A stretch of 33,903 nucleotides of DNA from Treponema sp. GTDB lineage: Bacteria > Spirochaetota > Spirochaetia > Treponematales > Breznakiellaceae. The translations under genes were made by a program, and so were the position numbers. Below the pieces are notes generated by a model. That model made no database searches and was not told where the DNA came from. It saw only the letters and a list, made by a program, of their open reading frames with translations. The stretch spans positions 1 through 33,903 of the forward strand of contig JAIRQF010000111.1 of the NCBI GenBank assembly GCA_031256635.1, in the 5' to 3' direction. Shown here in pieces: positions 1 through 7,820 of this stretch (positions are counted from its first letter, which is position 1; each line of letters starts with the position of its first letter).

Positions 1-63
1 AATTATTGTCTAGGACGTATTATGAAACTGCGTGCCATTTAACACGCAACACTGAGGTTAGTT
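1..63 (+). other. Upstream flank of atpB1: end of a preceding frame plus ribosome binding site
   Basis: The first 42 bases stay open in frame 1 and end in TAA, so they may be the last codons of the preceding gene, which by operon order in treponemes should be atpA. The peptide is too short to recognise. A GAGG ribosome binding motif at 54-57 sits six bases before an ACG codon at 64. That spacing is what one expects for the normal start of atpB. Confidence 0.35.
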
Positions 64-1368
64 ACGAACAAGGTATATAGCAAAATTGAATCAATGACCG
101 GAAGCGTTATTACCGTAAAGACGGATGGAATTCGTTACGGAGACCTTGCTGAAGTGGATACGGTATTCGGCACATCGCTTGCGGAGGTTAGCCGTCTGCA
201 GGGCGATATTGTCTCTTTACAGGTTTTCGCCGGGGGCCGCGGTATCTCTACAGGAGATACGGTGCGCTTTTTGGGACGTCCGATGCAGGTTCCTTTCTCT
301 GCAGATTTAATGGGACGCGTTTTTTCAGGATCAGGAAAGCCGCGCGATAACGGACCTGTGCTGCAGGAAAATAAAATTCCGATTGGAGGACCCTCTGTAA
401 ATCCTTCCCAGCGTATTATTCCGCGCAAAATGATCCGCACCGGTATTCCGATGATTGACCTTTTTAATACATTGGTTGTCTCTCAGAAATTACCGATATT
501 TTCGGTCTCAGGAGAACCTTATAATGAGCTGCTTGCACGTATCGCCATGCAGGCGGAAGTTGATGTAATCATCCTCGGCGGCATGGGTCTTAAATATGAC
601 GATTATCTGAATTTTAAAGACGCTCTTGAATCAGGCGGCGCTCTGTCTCGTACCGTAATGTTTGTACACACCGCAAGCGATCCGACAGTTGAATGTCTTA
701 TGATTCCCGATATGTCGCTTGCCGTTGCGGAGCAATTCGCTCTGCAGGGAAAGGACGTTCTCGTTCTACTGACCGACATGACCAACTTTGCCGACGCCAT
801 GAAGGAAATTTCGATCATACAGGAACAGGTTCCTTCAAACAGAGGTTATCCTGGCGACCTTTACAGTTAGCTCGCCAGCCGTTATGAGAAAGCGGTTGAC
901 TTTGAAACCGCAGGATCAATTACAGTCCTTGGCGTTACTACAATGCCCGGTGACGATGTAACTCACCCTGTACCGGATAATACCGGATATATTACAGAAG
1001 GCCAGTACTATTTAAAGAATGGACGTATTGAGCCGTTTGGTTCATTATCCCGTCTTAAACAACAGGTTAACGGAAAGACCCGTGAAGATCACCGCGCGCT
1101 TATGGATGGAATGATTAAGCTTTATTCGGCCTTCCGTGATACTTTGGAAAAAAAGGCAATGGGTTTTATAATGACTCCGTGGGATGAAAAACTTTTAAAA
1201 TACGGAGAACAATTTGAGAAAAGAATGATGGATCTTTCGGTTAATATTCCGCTTGAAAAAGCGCTGGATTTAGGCTGGGAAATTCTTTCAGATTGTTTTA
1301 ACCCTGAAGAAACAGGGCTGCGCACAGAGCTTATAAATAAATTCTGGCCGAAAGAGCGAATAGGTTAA
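64..1368 (+). pseudogene. atpB: V-type ATP synthase subunit B, operon 1, interrupted by in-frame TAG
   Basis: This is the non-catalytic nucleotide-binding B subunit of the V1 head. The ORF track splits it into 94-870 and 943-1368, but both pieces share one frame and are separated only by a TAG at 868-870, inside GYPGDLYS-[TAG]-LASRYEKA. The homologous motif in locus 2 reads [17 protein letters not shown], and Gln (CAG) is the likely ancestral residue here. The frame also extends upstream of the ATG at 94: [14 protein letters not shown] begins with ACG at 64, six bases after GAGG, so the original ATG start appears to have become ACG. Without the stop the protein would be about 434 residues, normal for the family. 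The C-terminal part ([24 protein letters not shown]) is well conserved. The gene is either recently broken, read through at low level, or carries sequence errors. The downstream atpD, atpI and atpK are intact. Confidence 0.85.
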
Positions 1369-1370
1369 AA

Positions 1371-1973
1371 ATGGCAAAAATCAGGCTCACAAAGAACGAG
1401 CTAAAAAAACAAAAAGACTCGCTTAAAATGTATAGGCGTTATTTACCTACACTGATGTTGAAAAAGCAGCAGCTTCAGGGTGAAATCAGAATAACAGACA
1501 CGCGGCTTAGTGAACTGCAGATCGCCATTAAAAAACTGGACGAAACGTTTAAAAAATGGATCGCGGTTTTCGGAGAGACGGGAATTTTTACGAATGATAT
1601 TCTAAAGGTTGTAAATATAAAAACCGGCAGCGGGAATATCGCCGGCGTTCCGATTCCGGTTTTTGAAGGCGCGAATTTTGAAATTGCCAAGTATGATTTA
1701 ATAAAAACCCCGTTGTGGCTTGATATCGCGGTTGAGTGTATGAAGAAAGCACTGCTTCTGGAACTTGAAGTAAAAATTGTAGAAGAACAAAAAAAAAGGC
1801 TGGATAAGGAATTACGCACTACAACTCAGCGGGTAAACCTTTTTGAAAAAATTAAGATCCCAGAAACAAGAAATGTAATCAAAAAAATTCAGGTTTATCT
1901 CGGTGATCAGCAGACAGCTTCTGTTGTACGGGGCAAGATAGCAAAAAGCGCTTTTGAGAAGGCGGCGAAGTAA
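1371..1973 (+). CDS. atpD: V-type ATP synthase subunit D (central shaft)
   Basis: Subunit D forms the central rotor shaft that turns inside the A3B3 head and connects it to the membrane ring. The 200-residue product is of normal family length. It opens with the basic helix MAKIRLTKNELKKQKDSLK, is rich in long amphipathic helices at both ends (about residues 1-60 and 120-195), and has the more hydrophobic middle expected of the family. It begins two bases after the atpB stop codon, which argues for translational coupling to atpB. If translation of atpB stops at the internal TAG, coupling to this gene would be weakened. No separate promoter was seen. The only copy of D in the window is here; locus 2 has none. 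Confidence 0.93.
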   Translation: MAKIRLTKNELKKQKDSLKMYRRYLPTLMLKKQQLQGEIRITDTRLSELQIAIKKLDETFKKWIAVFGETGIFTNDILKVVNIKTGSGNIAGVPIPVFEGANFEIAKYDLIKTPLWLDIAVECMKKALLLELEVKIVEEQKKRLDKELRTTTQRVNLFEKIKIPETRNVIKKIQVYLGDQQTASVVRGKIAKSAFEKAAK

Positions 1974-2021
1974 ATGATGATCATTACCCATATTATGTCA
2001 GATGAAAGGGGATACTTTTAA
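1974..2021 (+). CDS. Possible 15-residue coupling micro-ORF between atpD and atpI
   Basis: Directly after the atpD TAA, in the same frame, ATG ATG begins a 15-codon reading frame (MMIITHIMSDERGYF). Its TAA shares one base with the atpI start (TAATG at 2019-2023), so it fills the gap between the two genes exactly. The AAAGGGG that precedes atpI lies within it. It may only be an artefact of a short gap, or it may keep ribosomes moving from atpD into atpI. There is no evidence that the peptide itself has a function. Confidence 0.22.
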   Translation: MMIITHIMSDERGYF

Positions 2022-4039
2022 TGATTGTACCGATGAAGAAATTATGCCTCATGGTTCAGGATAAGTCCCGGGATGAAGCTTTAAAGAAATTACGCGATGT
2101 CGGCGTTGTTCATATAGAAGAAAGAGACGTGCCAATTGACGCGAATTCAAACGCGTTAAAATTAAAAATAAAAGTGGAAGACGCGATAGGTATTATTAGC
2201 GGCTATAAAGTGCCTAAAGCGAAAAAGAAACCTGCATCTGATGATTATGACGGACCTGACCGCCGCCAGAAACCTGTCGGTTTACGAAGAGGACGCAGAG
2301 CTTCCGATGTCTTCGGCACGGATGATGAAGCGCCTTATTCATTAGACGCGGTAATAGCCGTTGAAAGACCTTTTTTGGCGGATTTATTAATTGGCTTTTC
2401 TGAAGAGCGCAAGGAGTTCCTTGAGAAAGATTTAGTATTAAACAGAGAAATTTCCAGAATAGAAGGCTGGGGTGATTTTGAACCGTCAGTTATTAACGAT
2501 ATGATCTCATTGGGAACGCCGGTTTATTTTTACGAGTTGTCAAATGAAGCTTTTGAAAAACTGGATCAGAACGTTAAATATATAAAAGTAAACAGCGATA
2601 AATCATGTGTGCGTATAATTGTCTTCCATGAGGAGTTACCGGATATAATTCCGTTTCAACTGCCGGAAAAATCGCTTGGTTTATTATTGATGGAGATGAA
2701 AGAAAATAAAATTGCGTTGGATGCGAAAGAGGCAAAATTACAAAGTTTCGCCAATCGTCGTCCTGCTCTTGATAAAGACATGGCAAAGATTCAACAGGAC
2801 CTTGAATTTGAAACCGCATTCGCCGGAATGAATAAAATATCCGATGGTGTCGGTGAACACGAGCTTTGCTGGCTCTCAGGTTATGTTCCTGTAAATGATC
2901 TTGATAATGTAAAAAAAGCCGCAAAAGAAAATAAATGGGCGTTATCTGTAATAGATCCGGATCCTAAAGATTCTCCGCCTACGAAAATAGAAAATAACGC
3001 TCTTGTAAGAACCATCAATCCTCTGCTTTCATTTCTTGGTACCATTCCCGGATACCGGGAGTTTGATATAAGCCCTTCGTATTTATTCTTTTTCACTATT
3101 TACTTTGCGATGATACTGGGAGACGCGGGGTATGGTTTGCTATTATTCGCGGTCGCTGTTTTTATCGGATTCAGCTTGAAAATGAAAAACGGAACAGTGC
3201 CCGATATTATTAAATTAATGATGCTTCTTACTTTTTGTACCATTATTTGGGGTGCTGTTAACGGCTCATGGTTCCAGATACCATATGCGAATCTTCCGTT
3301 TTTCCTGACTGCAATAATACTTCCGCAATTTAACAGTTCGAATCCCATCGTTTATATTCCGCCTCTTCTTCAAAATATTTACAGACTGCCTGAAGTAATT
3401 ACAATGGATAAAACAATCTGGAATATACAATTCTTCTGTTTTTTTCTTGCCTTGGTTCAGTTAGTCTGGGCAAGGGGCAAGCGTATAATAAATTTGCTTC
3501 CAAAACTTTCCGCATTTGCGCAGCTTGGAACTTTGGTGATGCTGATTGGGCTTTATTTTCTAGTATTAAATATGCTGCTTGGGGTTGAATTTCCGGCGTT
3601 TGCGCTTCCTTTAATTATTACAGGAATTGCGCTTAATTTGGTCTTTGCCGAGCAAAACGGAGGCAATTTCTTTGTCAATATATTAAAGGGTTTTGGCGGT
3701 TTCTTCCAATTGTTTTTAAAAGCGGTAGGCTGTTTTGCCGATATAATCAGTTATATCCGTCTTTTTGCGGTGGGTCTTGCGGGAGCCACTATTGCGCAAA
3801 TATTTAACGAGTTGGCAATCGGCAGCGGATTCGGAAACTTTGGTATTTTGTTTATCGTAAAGATTTTTACAACGATTATAATTCTGGCGGTAGGTCATGG
3901 CCTTAACCTTGTGTTAACAGCCCTTTCTGTTCTTGTGCACGGCGTTCGCCTTAATCTATTGGAATATGCCGGTAACCATCTTGAAATGGAGTGGTCCGGT
4001 TATTTATATAGTCCTTTTGCTAATAAGCAAAAAAGATAA
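2021..4039 (+). CDS. atpI: V-type ATP synthase subunit I (membrane stator, a-subunit homologue)
   Basis: Subunit I is the membrane stator that forms the ion half-channels against the K ring. The 672-residue protein has a long soluble N-terminal arm (about 1-345) with coiled-coil stretches, then a membrane half with about seven or eight hydrophobic segments starting near SPSYLFFFTIYFAMILGDAGYG. The segment SYIRLFAVGLAGATIAQIFNELA carries the arginine needed for ion transfer in this family. A charged, low-complexity insert around residues 65-105 (KKKPASDDYDGPDRRQKP, then RRGRRAS) lies in the arm and looks like a lineage-specific loop. AAAGGGG precedes the chosen ATG by about ten bases, and the start overlaps the micro-ORF stop. 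It is followed 20 bases later by atpK. Confidence 0.95.
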   Translation: MIVPMKKLCLMVQDKSRDEALKKLRDVGVVHIEERDVPIDANSNALKLKIKVEDAIGIISGYKVPKAKKKPASDDYDGPDRRQKPVGLRRGRRASDVFGTDDEAPYSLDAVIAVERPFLADLLIGFSEERKEFLEKDLVLNREISRIEGWGDFEPSVINDMISLGTPVYFYELSNEAFEKLDQNVKYIKVNSDKSCVRIIVFHEELPDIIPFQLPEKSLGLLLMEMKENKIALDAKEAKLQSFANRRPALDKDMAKIQQDLEFETAFAGMNKISDGVGEHELCWLSGYVPVNDLDNVKKAAKENKWALSVIDPDPKDSPPTKIENNALVRTINPLLSFLGTIPGYREFDISPSYLFFFTIYFAMILGDAGYGLLLFAVAVFIGFSLKMKNGTVPDIIKLMMLLTFCTIIWGAVNGSWFQIPYANLPFFLTAIILPQFNSSNPIVYIPPLLQNIYRLPEVITMDKTIWNIQFFCFFLALVQLVWARGKRIINLLPKLSAFAQLGTLVMLIGLYFLVLNMLLGVEFPAFALPLIITGIALNLVFAEQNGGNFFVNILKGFGGFFQLFLKAVGCFADIISYIRLFAVGLAGATIAQIFNELAIGSGFGNFGILFIVKIFTTIIILAVGHGLNLVLTALSVLVHGVRLNLLEYAGNHLEMEWSGYLYSPFANKQKR

Positions 4040-4059
4040 AATGTTATAAGGAGTTACAA

Positions 4060-4491
4060 ATGGATGTAGAAGTATTAAAGCAAATAGGGATTGGCGCAAG
4101 TTTTTACCTTTCTGCTCTTGGTTCCGGGCTGGCGATGGGCGTATCAGGTCCTTCGGTTATCGGATCATGGAAAAAGTGTTATGTTCAAAACAGACCGGCC
4201 CCTTTTATTTTGGCAGTTTTTGCCGGTGCCGCTTTATCCAACTTAATTTATGGGTTTATTGTCATGGGTTCTCTTCAGGGGAGTACGCTGGGAGGTGAAG
4301 CGATTTTTGCATTGGGATTGGGCGCCGGTATTGCTATTGGAGCTGTTGCTGTAACTCAGGCAATGTGCGCAGCGAGCGCCGCAGACGCTTATGCAGAAAC
4401 CGGAAAAGGTTTTGGTAACTTCCTTATGGTAATTGGTATTGCGGAAACTGTAGCGCTCTTTGCAATGGTATTTACATTACTGAATGCTTAA
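4060..4491 (+). CDS. atpK: V-type ATP synthase subunit K (proteolipid ring)
   Basis: Subunit K forms the rotating membrane ring that carries Na+ or H+. The 143-residue product has four membrane helices in two hairpins, the usual doubled V-type form. Glu129 in GIAETVALF is the carboxylate of the ion site in the last helix, and Gln100 in AVTQAMCAA matches a further ion ligand of Enterococcus hirae NtpK. In the first hairpin the position of the PGTQ-type Na+ motif reads ALSNLIYGF, with Ser60 and Asn61, so ion choice cannot be told from sequence. Start: AAGGAG lies about eight bases before ATG. It is the last gene of operon 1 and is followed by a stem-loop terminator. Confidence 0.95.
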   Translation: MDVEVLKQIGIGASFYLSALGSGLAMGVSGPSVIGSWKKCYVQNRPAPFILAVFAGAALSNLIYGFIVMGSLQGSTLGGEAIFALGLGAGIAIGAVAVTQAMCAASAADAYAETGKGFGNFLMVIGIAETVALFAMVFTLLNA

Positions 4492-4509
4492 TTTAGATTT
4501 TATTGCACG

Positions 4510-4562
4510 AAGGAATAACGGAGTAAGTACATCAATTATGTATATTGATCCGGTTATTCCTT
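4510..4562 (+). terminator. Probable terminator of V-ATPase operon 1
   Basis: AAGGAATAAC at 4510-4519 pairs perfectly with GTTATTCCTT at 4553-4562. The loop contains a second small stem, ATCAAT/ATTGAT. A T-rich stretch (TTTGTGTAGTTTT) follows. It lies about 20 bases after the atpK stop, as expected for the end of the operon. Confidence 0.65.
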
Positions 4563-4609
4563 TGTGTAGTTTTAACTTTCGCGGTTTATAAACCAACGCA
4601 ATTTTCTAC

Positions 4610-4638
4610 TTGTCAAAATTCTGATAAAAATTTAAAAT
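4610..4638 (+). promoter_or_regulatory. Sigma-70-type promoter of tRNA-Arg
   Basis: TTGTCA at 4610-4615 and TAAAAT at 4633-4638 are 17 bases apart and end about eight bases before the mature tRNA 5' end. Spacing and hexamers fit a housekeeping promoter. Confidence 0.6.
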
Positions 4639-4646
4639 GATTTTAA

Positions 4647-4719
4647 GGTCGAGTAGCTCAGTGGATAGAGCAGTTGCCTTCTAAGCAACTGGTCGGGAGT
4701 TCGATTCTCTCCTCGATCA
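4647..4719 (+). tRNA. tRNA-Arg (anticodon TCT)
   Basis: A complete cloverleaf can be folded: acceptor GGTCGAG/CTCGATC (one G-T pair), D arm GCTC/GAGC, anticodon arm GTTGC-CTTCTAA-GCAAC giving anticodon TCT, and T arm GGGAG-TTCGATT-CTCTC (with a G-T pair). The discriminator base is A and the CCA end is not encoded. It reads AGA codons, with AGG by wobble. It stands alone between the V-ATPase operon and a convergent gene that ends 36 bases further on. Confidence 0.96.
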
Positions 4720-4754
4720 ATAACAATAATTAAATTGATATAAATTAATAATGG

Positions 4755-6074
4755 CTAGAACATTCTCAATTTTTCGTGTAATAGCTTTTTAAACTTTACG
4801 GCTGATTTGTTATTGGGTTCCAATGAAAGAGAGTTTTCGCAGTCAGAAAGCCCCTGAGGATAATCTCCCATGTGATAATATGCCTGTCCCCGCCTGAAAA
4901 GGCAAAACGGCTGGTATGGATTTAATGACAATGAAAGAGTGTAATCGTCTATTGCATTCGAGTACTGCTTAATGACAGAATGAACAACACCTCTGTAATA
5001 AGCGGCTTTATAGGACTGAGAATCAAGCTCCAGAGAAGATGTAAAATCACTAATGGCATCGCTGTACTGTGAGCAGGCGAAATACGCCATTCCCCTGTGT
5101 TTAAAAATAATGGCCCTTATCATTTCGTCAGAGCGGGAGTCTTCGCTGCTCTGTAAAAAATCCTTTATTGCGGGTTTTTTCAGATCAAGTATTTTTGTAT
5201 ACTGATTAATGGCGTCATTAAAACGATTTTGGTTATGGGCGGATAACGCATTTACAAGCAAATCATCAATGTTTGAACCCTCAGTATCAAAATCATCTTC
5301 ATAATCATCATCCATTGATGAGCTCTCAAACGAGTCTTCTTTTTTGCCGCCTGCGTTAAATTGATTTTCGATAAAAAGAAGGCCATCTATTGATTCTTCT
5401 ATTTTTTGAAAAAAACTTTCGCGTCTTTTTCCTATTTGCCTGCTGTAGTTTCTCTGATAACTTCTTATCTCCTGGAAGATAATATCCGCAAGCGAGAGAC
5501 TTGCGTTTACCGCGGCAAGTTTGCGTTTCATCGGCTCGTCAAACGGGCTGAATTCGACTTTATAGACAAGCTCATGTTCAACCTCAGCCCACGCGTCCTG
5601 TAAAATTGTGCGAATTTGTATTTCTACAGTTTTTGTTCCGGGGTATCCGTGTTTATTAAGAATGGCTTTTGGTATGGTTATCAGCAGGTGCGTGGATTCG
5701 TATCCAAATTCCTTAAATGAATAGTGTCCTTTTACATCCCGCTCAACTACATTAAAGTTAATTTTTATTAAGTCTTCTGTTGCGGCAAGATCTTCTATAA
5801 ACGGACATATGATCCTTATTCCCAAAAGATCTGTTATTTTGGGGTCTTTTACGCCGTCTCTTAAAAAGCGTATGTATTTATTAAAGTAGCTTGGAAAATT
5901 CTTTATTCTGCAGTTAACTACAGGGTTTGAATCAAGGGCAGTAAGAATATTATCAATCTGTTCCTTGATTTCATTTACAACATTATGCCTTGCTTCAGAA
6001 TACTTTTCATATTCTTCCTGAATACTGTTTTTATCGGCGAGGGAAATTAAACTGTCATTAGCATTATTTTTCAT
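4755..6074 (-). CDS. RelA/SpoT-type (p)ppGpp synthetase domain fused to TPR repeats
   Basis: Predicted cytosolic alarmone synthetase. The N-terminal part (about residues 20-235) carries RelA/SpoT synthetase motifs: the basic CRIKNFPSYFNKYIRF segment, DLLGIRIIC, GYESTHLL (GYxSxH), and EIQIRTILQDAWAEVEHEL. There is no HD hydrolase domain and no TGS or ACT domain. A very acidic linker follows (MDDDYEDDFDTEGSNIDD), then about four TPR motifs at roughly 265-430, for example YSNAIDDYTLSLSLNPYQP, which suggest a protein partner. The 439-residue length is well above a single-domain small alarmone synthetase. It lies just downstream of the flaA terminator, and no clear ribosome binding site precedes the ATG, so expression may be low or depend on readthrough. 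The stop is TAG. Synthetase activity is inferred from motifs only. Confidence 0.85.
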   Translation of the reverse strand: MKNNANDSLISLADKNSIQEEYEKYSEARHNVVNEIKEQIDNILTALDSNPVVNCRIKNFPSYFNKYIRFLRDGVKDPKITDLLGIRIICPFIEDLAATEDLIKINFNVVERDVKGHYSFKEFGYESTHLLITIPKAILNKHGYPGTKTVEIQIRTILQDAWAEVEHELVYKVEFSPFDEPMKRKLAAVNASLSLADIIFQEIRSYQRNYSRQIGKRRESFFQKIEESIDGLLFIENQFNAGGKKEDSFESSSMDDDYEDDFDTEGSNIDDLLVNALSAHNQNRFNDAINQYTKILDLKKPAIKDFLQSSEDSRSDEMIRAIIFKHRGMAYFACSQYSDAISDFTSSLELDSQSYKAAYYRGVVHSVIKQYSNAIDDYTLSLSLNPYQPFCLFRRGQAYYHMGDYPQGLSDCENSLSLEPNNKSAVKFKKLLHEKLRMF

Positions 6075-6078
6075 GTAT

Positions 6079-6117
6079 TAAAAAAAAAGTATCTGCTATT
6101 TTTACAAGCAGATACTT
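6079..6117 (-). terminator. Rho-independent terminator of flaA
   Basis: AAGTATCTGCT at 6087-6097 and AGCAGATACTT at 6107-6117 form a perfect 11-bp stem with a nine-base loop, followed on the minus strand by a run of about nine T. A second small hairpin, TCCGGC/GCCGGA at 6132-6148, lies between it and the flaA stop. The terminator ends only a few bases before the start of the RelA/SpoT-TPR gene. Confidence 0.88.
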
Positions 6118-6156
6118 TTCCCGGTGCAGTTTCCGGCTGAACGCCGGAGAACTTAA

Positions 6157-7188
6157 TTATTGCTGACTGCGGCTCGGATCTCCAAACGGAGCTTCAGAAG
6201 CCTGTCTTTCGGTTTCAAGATAGCGAAGTACCTGATTCTGTCCAAATCTTTCCATTTCCCATACTTTGCGCGCTTCTTCGCGTGTCTGGATAATATTCCA
6301 TGTGGCTTCATCGTCAATGTCACGGCCGGTATCAAGAACCGCAAGGTCGTAAATAACCGATACATCTTTGAAGTATGTTACAAAGTCGCCGCCGATATCT
6401 CCGACAGCTGAAGGATTGCGTTCAACCCTGAATCCGCCGAACTTTATGAAAGGGGTATTAAACGGATAGAGAGGGACAATTCTGATATCGCGGTTTCTGA
6501 TTTCGGTAAGGTAAGCGGGGTTTCTCCATCTGAGTTCTCCCCAGCCGTCATAGCGAAGGTTACCCATGAAGATCTCTTTTTCAGTGCCTGTTCCGTCAAT
6601 CAATGATACATAAAGGCCGTGAGGGAAATTAAGGCCGTAAACGCGAACCGCTACTTCCCTGATTACACCGACATTCTTGATTACGCCGAATGCAGGGGTT
6701 CCGGGTTCCTGGGACTCAAAGCGGCTCTTGGCAGTCGCCGAATTTCCGGTGGCCTGAATTGTGCCGTCGTCGCTTACAGTCGATACTTCATAAGCGGGGA
6801 TCTCAAATGGCGGTCTTATCGTCGCTGATGAATTCCATGATTCTACAGGGAAAAGAATCCTGACGCCCATTACGGTAGTGAATTCCCTGGATGCGGCTTC
6901 TCTTGTAAAACTGAGAGTCATATTATTAACGGATCTGGCGGAGGCATTAAGAGTTACTTCCCAGTTTTCTATGGCAAGAGAGGTCATCATAAGTGACTTC
7001 TGCTGCGCCGTGAAACTACCGCCGGCTACGTGACCGTAATCCATCAGGGTATGTCGATTTTGATTGGGCGTATCGCTATTGACATTAATATCCGCCGTCA
7101 GCATTGAGAAGTCGATAAGAACACCTTCTTCGGCAAACAACGGAACCGTAAACATCGTAATTACGACCAGAATGAGCAACTTTTTCAT
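6157..7188 (-). CDS. flaA: Flagellar filament outer layer protein FlaA
   Basis: FlaA coats the FlaB core of the periplasmic flagellar filament and is specific to spirochetes. The 343-residue product starts with a signal peptide, MKKLLILVVITMFTVPLFAEE, with likely cleavage after LFA, followed by VLIDFSML, which resembles mature FlaA starts. The rest is beta-rich, with family-like segments such as ENWEVTLNASARSV and LYVSLIDGTGTEKEIFMGN, and a hydrophilic C-terminal tail. The ORF track begins at 7209, but AAGGAG lies six bases before the ATG at 7188 and the signal peptide begins there, so 7188 is the start. It is monocistronic, with its own promoter and a strong terminator. Treponemes often carry several flaA paralogues; which one this is cannot be decided here. 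Confidence 0.9.
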   Translation of the reverse strand: MKKLLILVVITMFTVPLFAEEGVLIDFSMLTADINVNSDTPNQNRHTLMDYGHVAGGSFTAQQKSLMMTSLAIENWEVTLNASARSVNNMTLSFTREAASREFTTVMGVRILFPVESWNSSATIRPPFEIPAYEVSTVSDDGTIQATGNSATAKSRFESQEPGTPAFGVIKNVGVIREVAVRVYGLNFPHGLYVSLIDGTGTEKEIFMGNLRYDGWGELRWRNPAYLTEIRNRDIRIVPLYPFNTPFIKFGGFRVERNPSAVGDIGGDFVTYFKDVSVIYDLAVLDTGRDIDDEATWNIIQTREEARKVWEMERFGQNQVLRYLETERQASEAPFGDPSRSQQ

Positions 7189-7237
7189 GTAAAGCTCCTT
7201 TAAAAACACTAATATAAAAAATTTCTAACTCTCTTTA

Positions 7238-7266
7238 ATTCTATAAAACAAATAGCGATTTGTCAA
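7238..7266 (-). promoter_or_regulatory. Probable sigma-70 promoter of flaA
   Basis: On the minus strand TTGACA (7266-7261) and TAGAAT (7243-7238) are separated by 17 bases and lie about 50 bases upstream of the flaA start. The hexamers fit a housekeeping promoter, not a sigma-28 flagellar one. Confidence 0.6.
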
Positions 7267-7313
7267 CGACAAAACACTAAATTTTCATTTTTTGTGTTTT
7301 TTCAGTATTTTGG

Positions 7314-7820
7314 TCAATTCCAAAAAAACAATTTGGCATTTTCATGCCGGAAACCTTCGGTATATACAGCGGTGCCTTCAATAAAGAAACGTACATCGCT
7401 TACATACGAAAAATTTCTTAAAATTCCGGCATGGAAGGTACGGAAATTATCAATCGTTACCCCGCCTTCCAAAGGAGGCATTGCCGCGTCCGAAGTAAAA
7501 TTAACATACACCACCCCTTCCCGGTATAAAAGCGATATAAGTTTGGTTTCTTTCGGAAAAAGAGGAAGCAAATCCGGGGTTACAGGCCCTAAAAGAGTTT
7601 CCTCCGCGTACCGGATAATGTCGCCTTCTTTCGTTTCGGCGTGTTTCAGCATCCGGTCTTCTACAACAATTCCGCCGTCTTTTAAAGTATAAAATACAAA
7701 AGTCCGCCTTGCAAGGTCAAGGAAAAAAAAATCAAATACGACAACCGCCGCCAAAACAGCGATAAATGACAGACAAATAATCAGGGGAGTACTAAATAAT
7801 TTTTTAAAATCAGCGCTCAT
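7314..7820 (-). CDS. GerMN-domain membrane-anchored protein
   Basis: The 168-residue protein has one N-terminal membrane helix (about residues 12-34, LIICLSFIAVLAAVVVFDFFF) and an extracytoplasmic domain resembling GerMN: an alpha/beta segment with LLGPVTPDLLPLFPKETKLISLLYREGVVYVNF and FFIEGTAVYT. GerMN domains occur in Bacillus spore protein GerM and in many envelope proteins and probably bind cell wall or partner proteins; no sporulation is implied. Its ATG shares one base with the amidase stop (TAATG at 7818-7822), so the two are translationally coupled and probably act together on peptidoglycan. The stop is TGA. Confidence 0.78.
   Translation of the reverse strand: MSADFKKLFSTPLIICLSFIAVLAAVVVFDFFFLDLARRTFVFYTLKDGGIVVEDRMLKHAETKEGDIIRYAEETLLGPVTPDLLPLFPKETKLISLLYREGVVYVNFTSDAAMPPLEGGVTIDNFRTFHAGILRNFSYVSDVRFFIEGTAVYTEGFRHENAKLFFWN

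Noticed and set aside
94-870. Two separate genes for the halves of AtpB (94-870 and 943-1368)
   Set aside because: Both halves share the same frame and together match one B subunit; the second half has no ribosome binding site at 943, and residues between 871 and 942 are also conserved.
94-1368. Reassignment of TAG to an amino acid in this organism
   Set aside because: TAG ends the RelA/SpoT-TPR gene, the PseG-like/methyltransferase gene and tcdA at sensible positions, so TAG works as a stop here.
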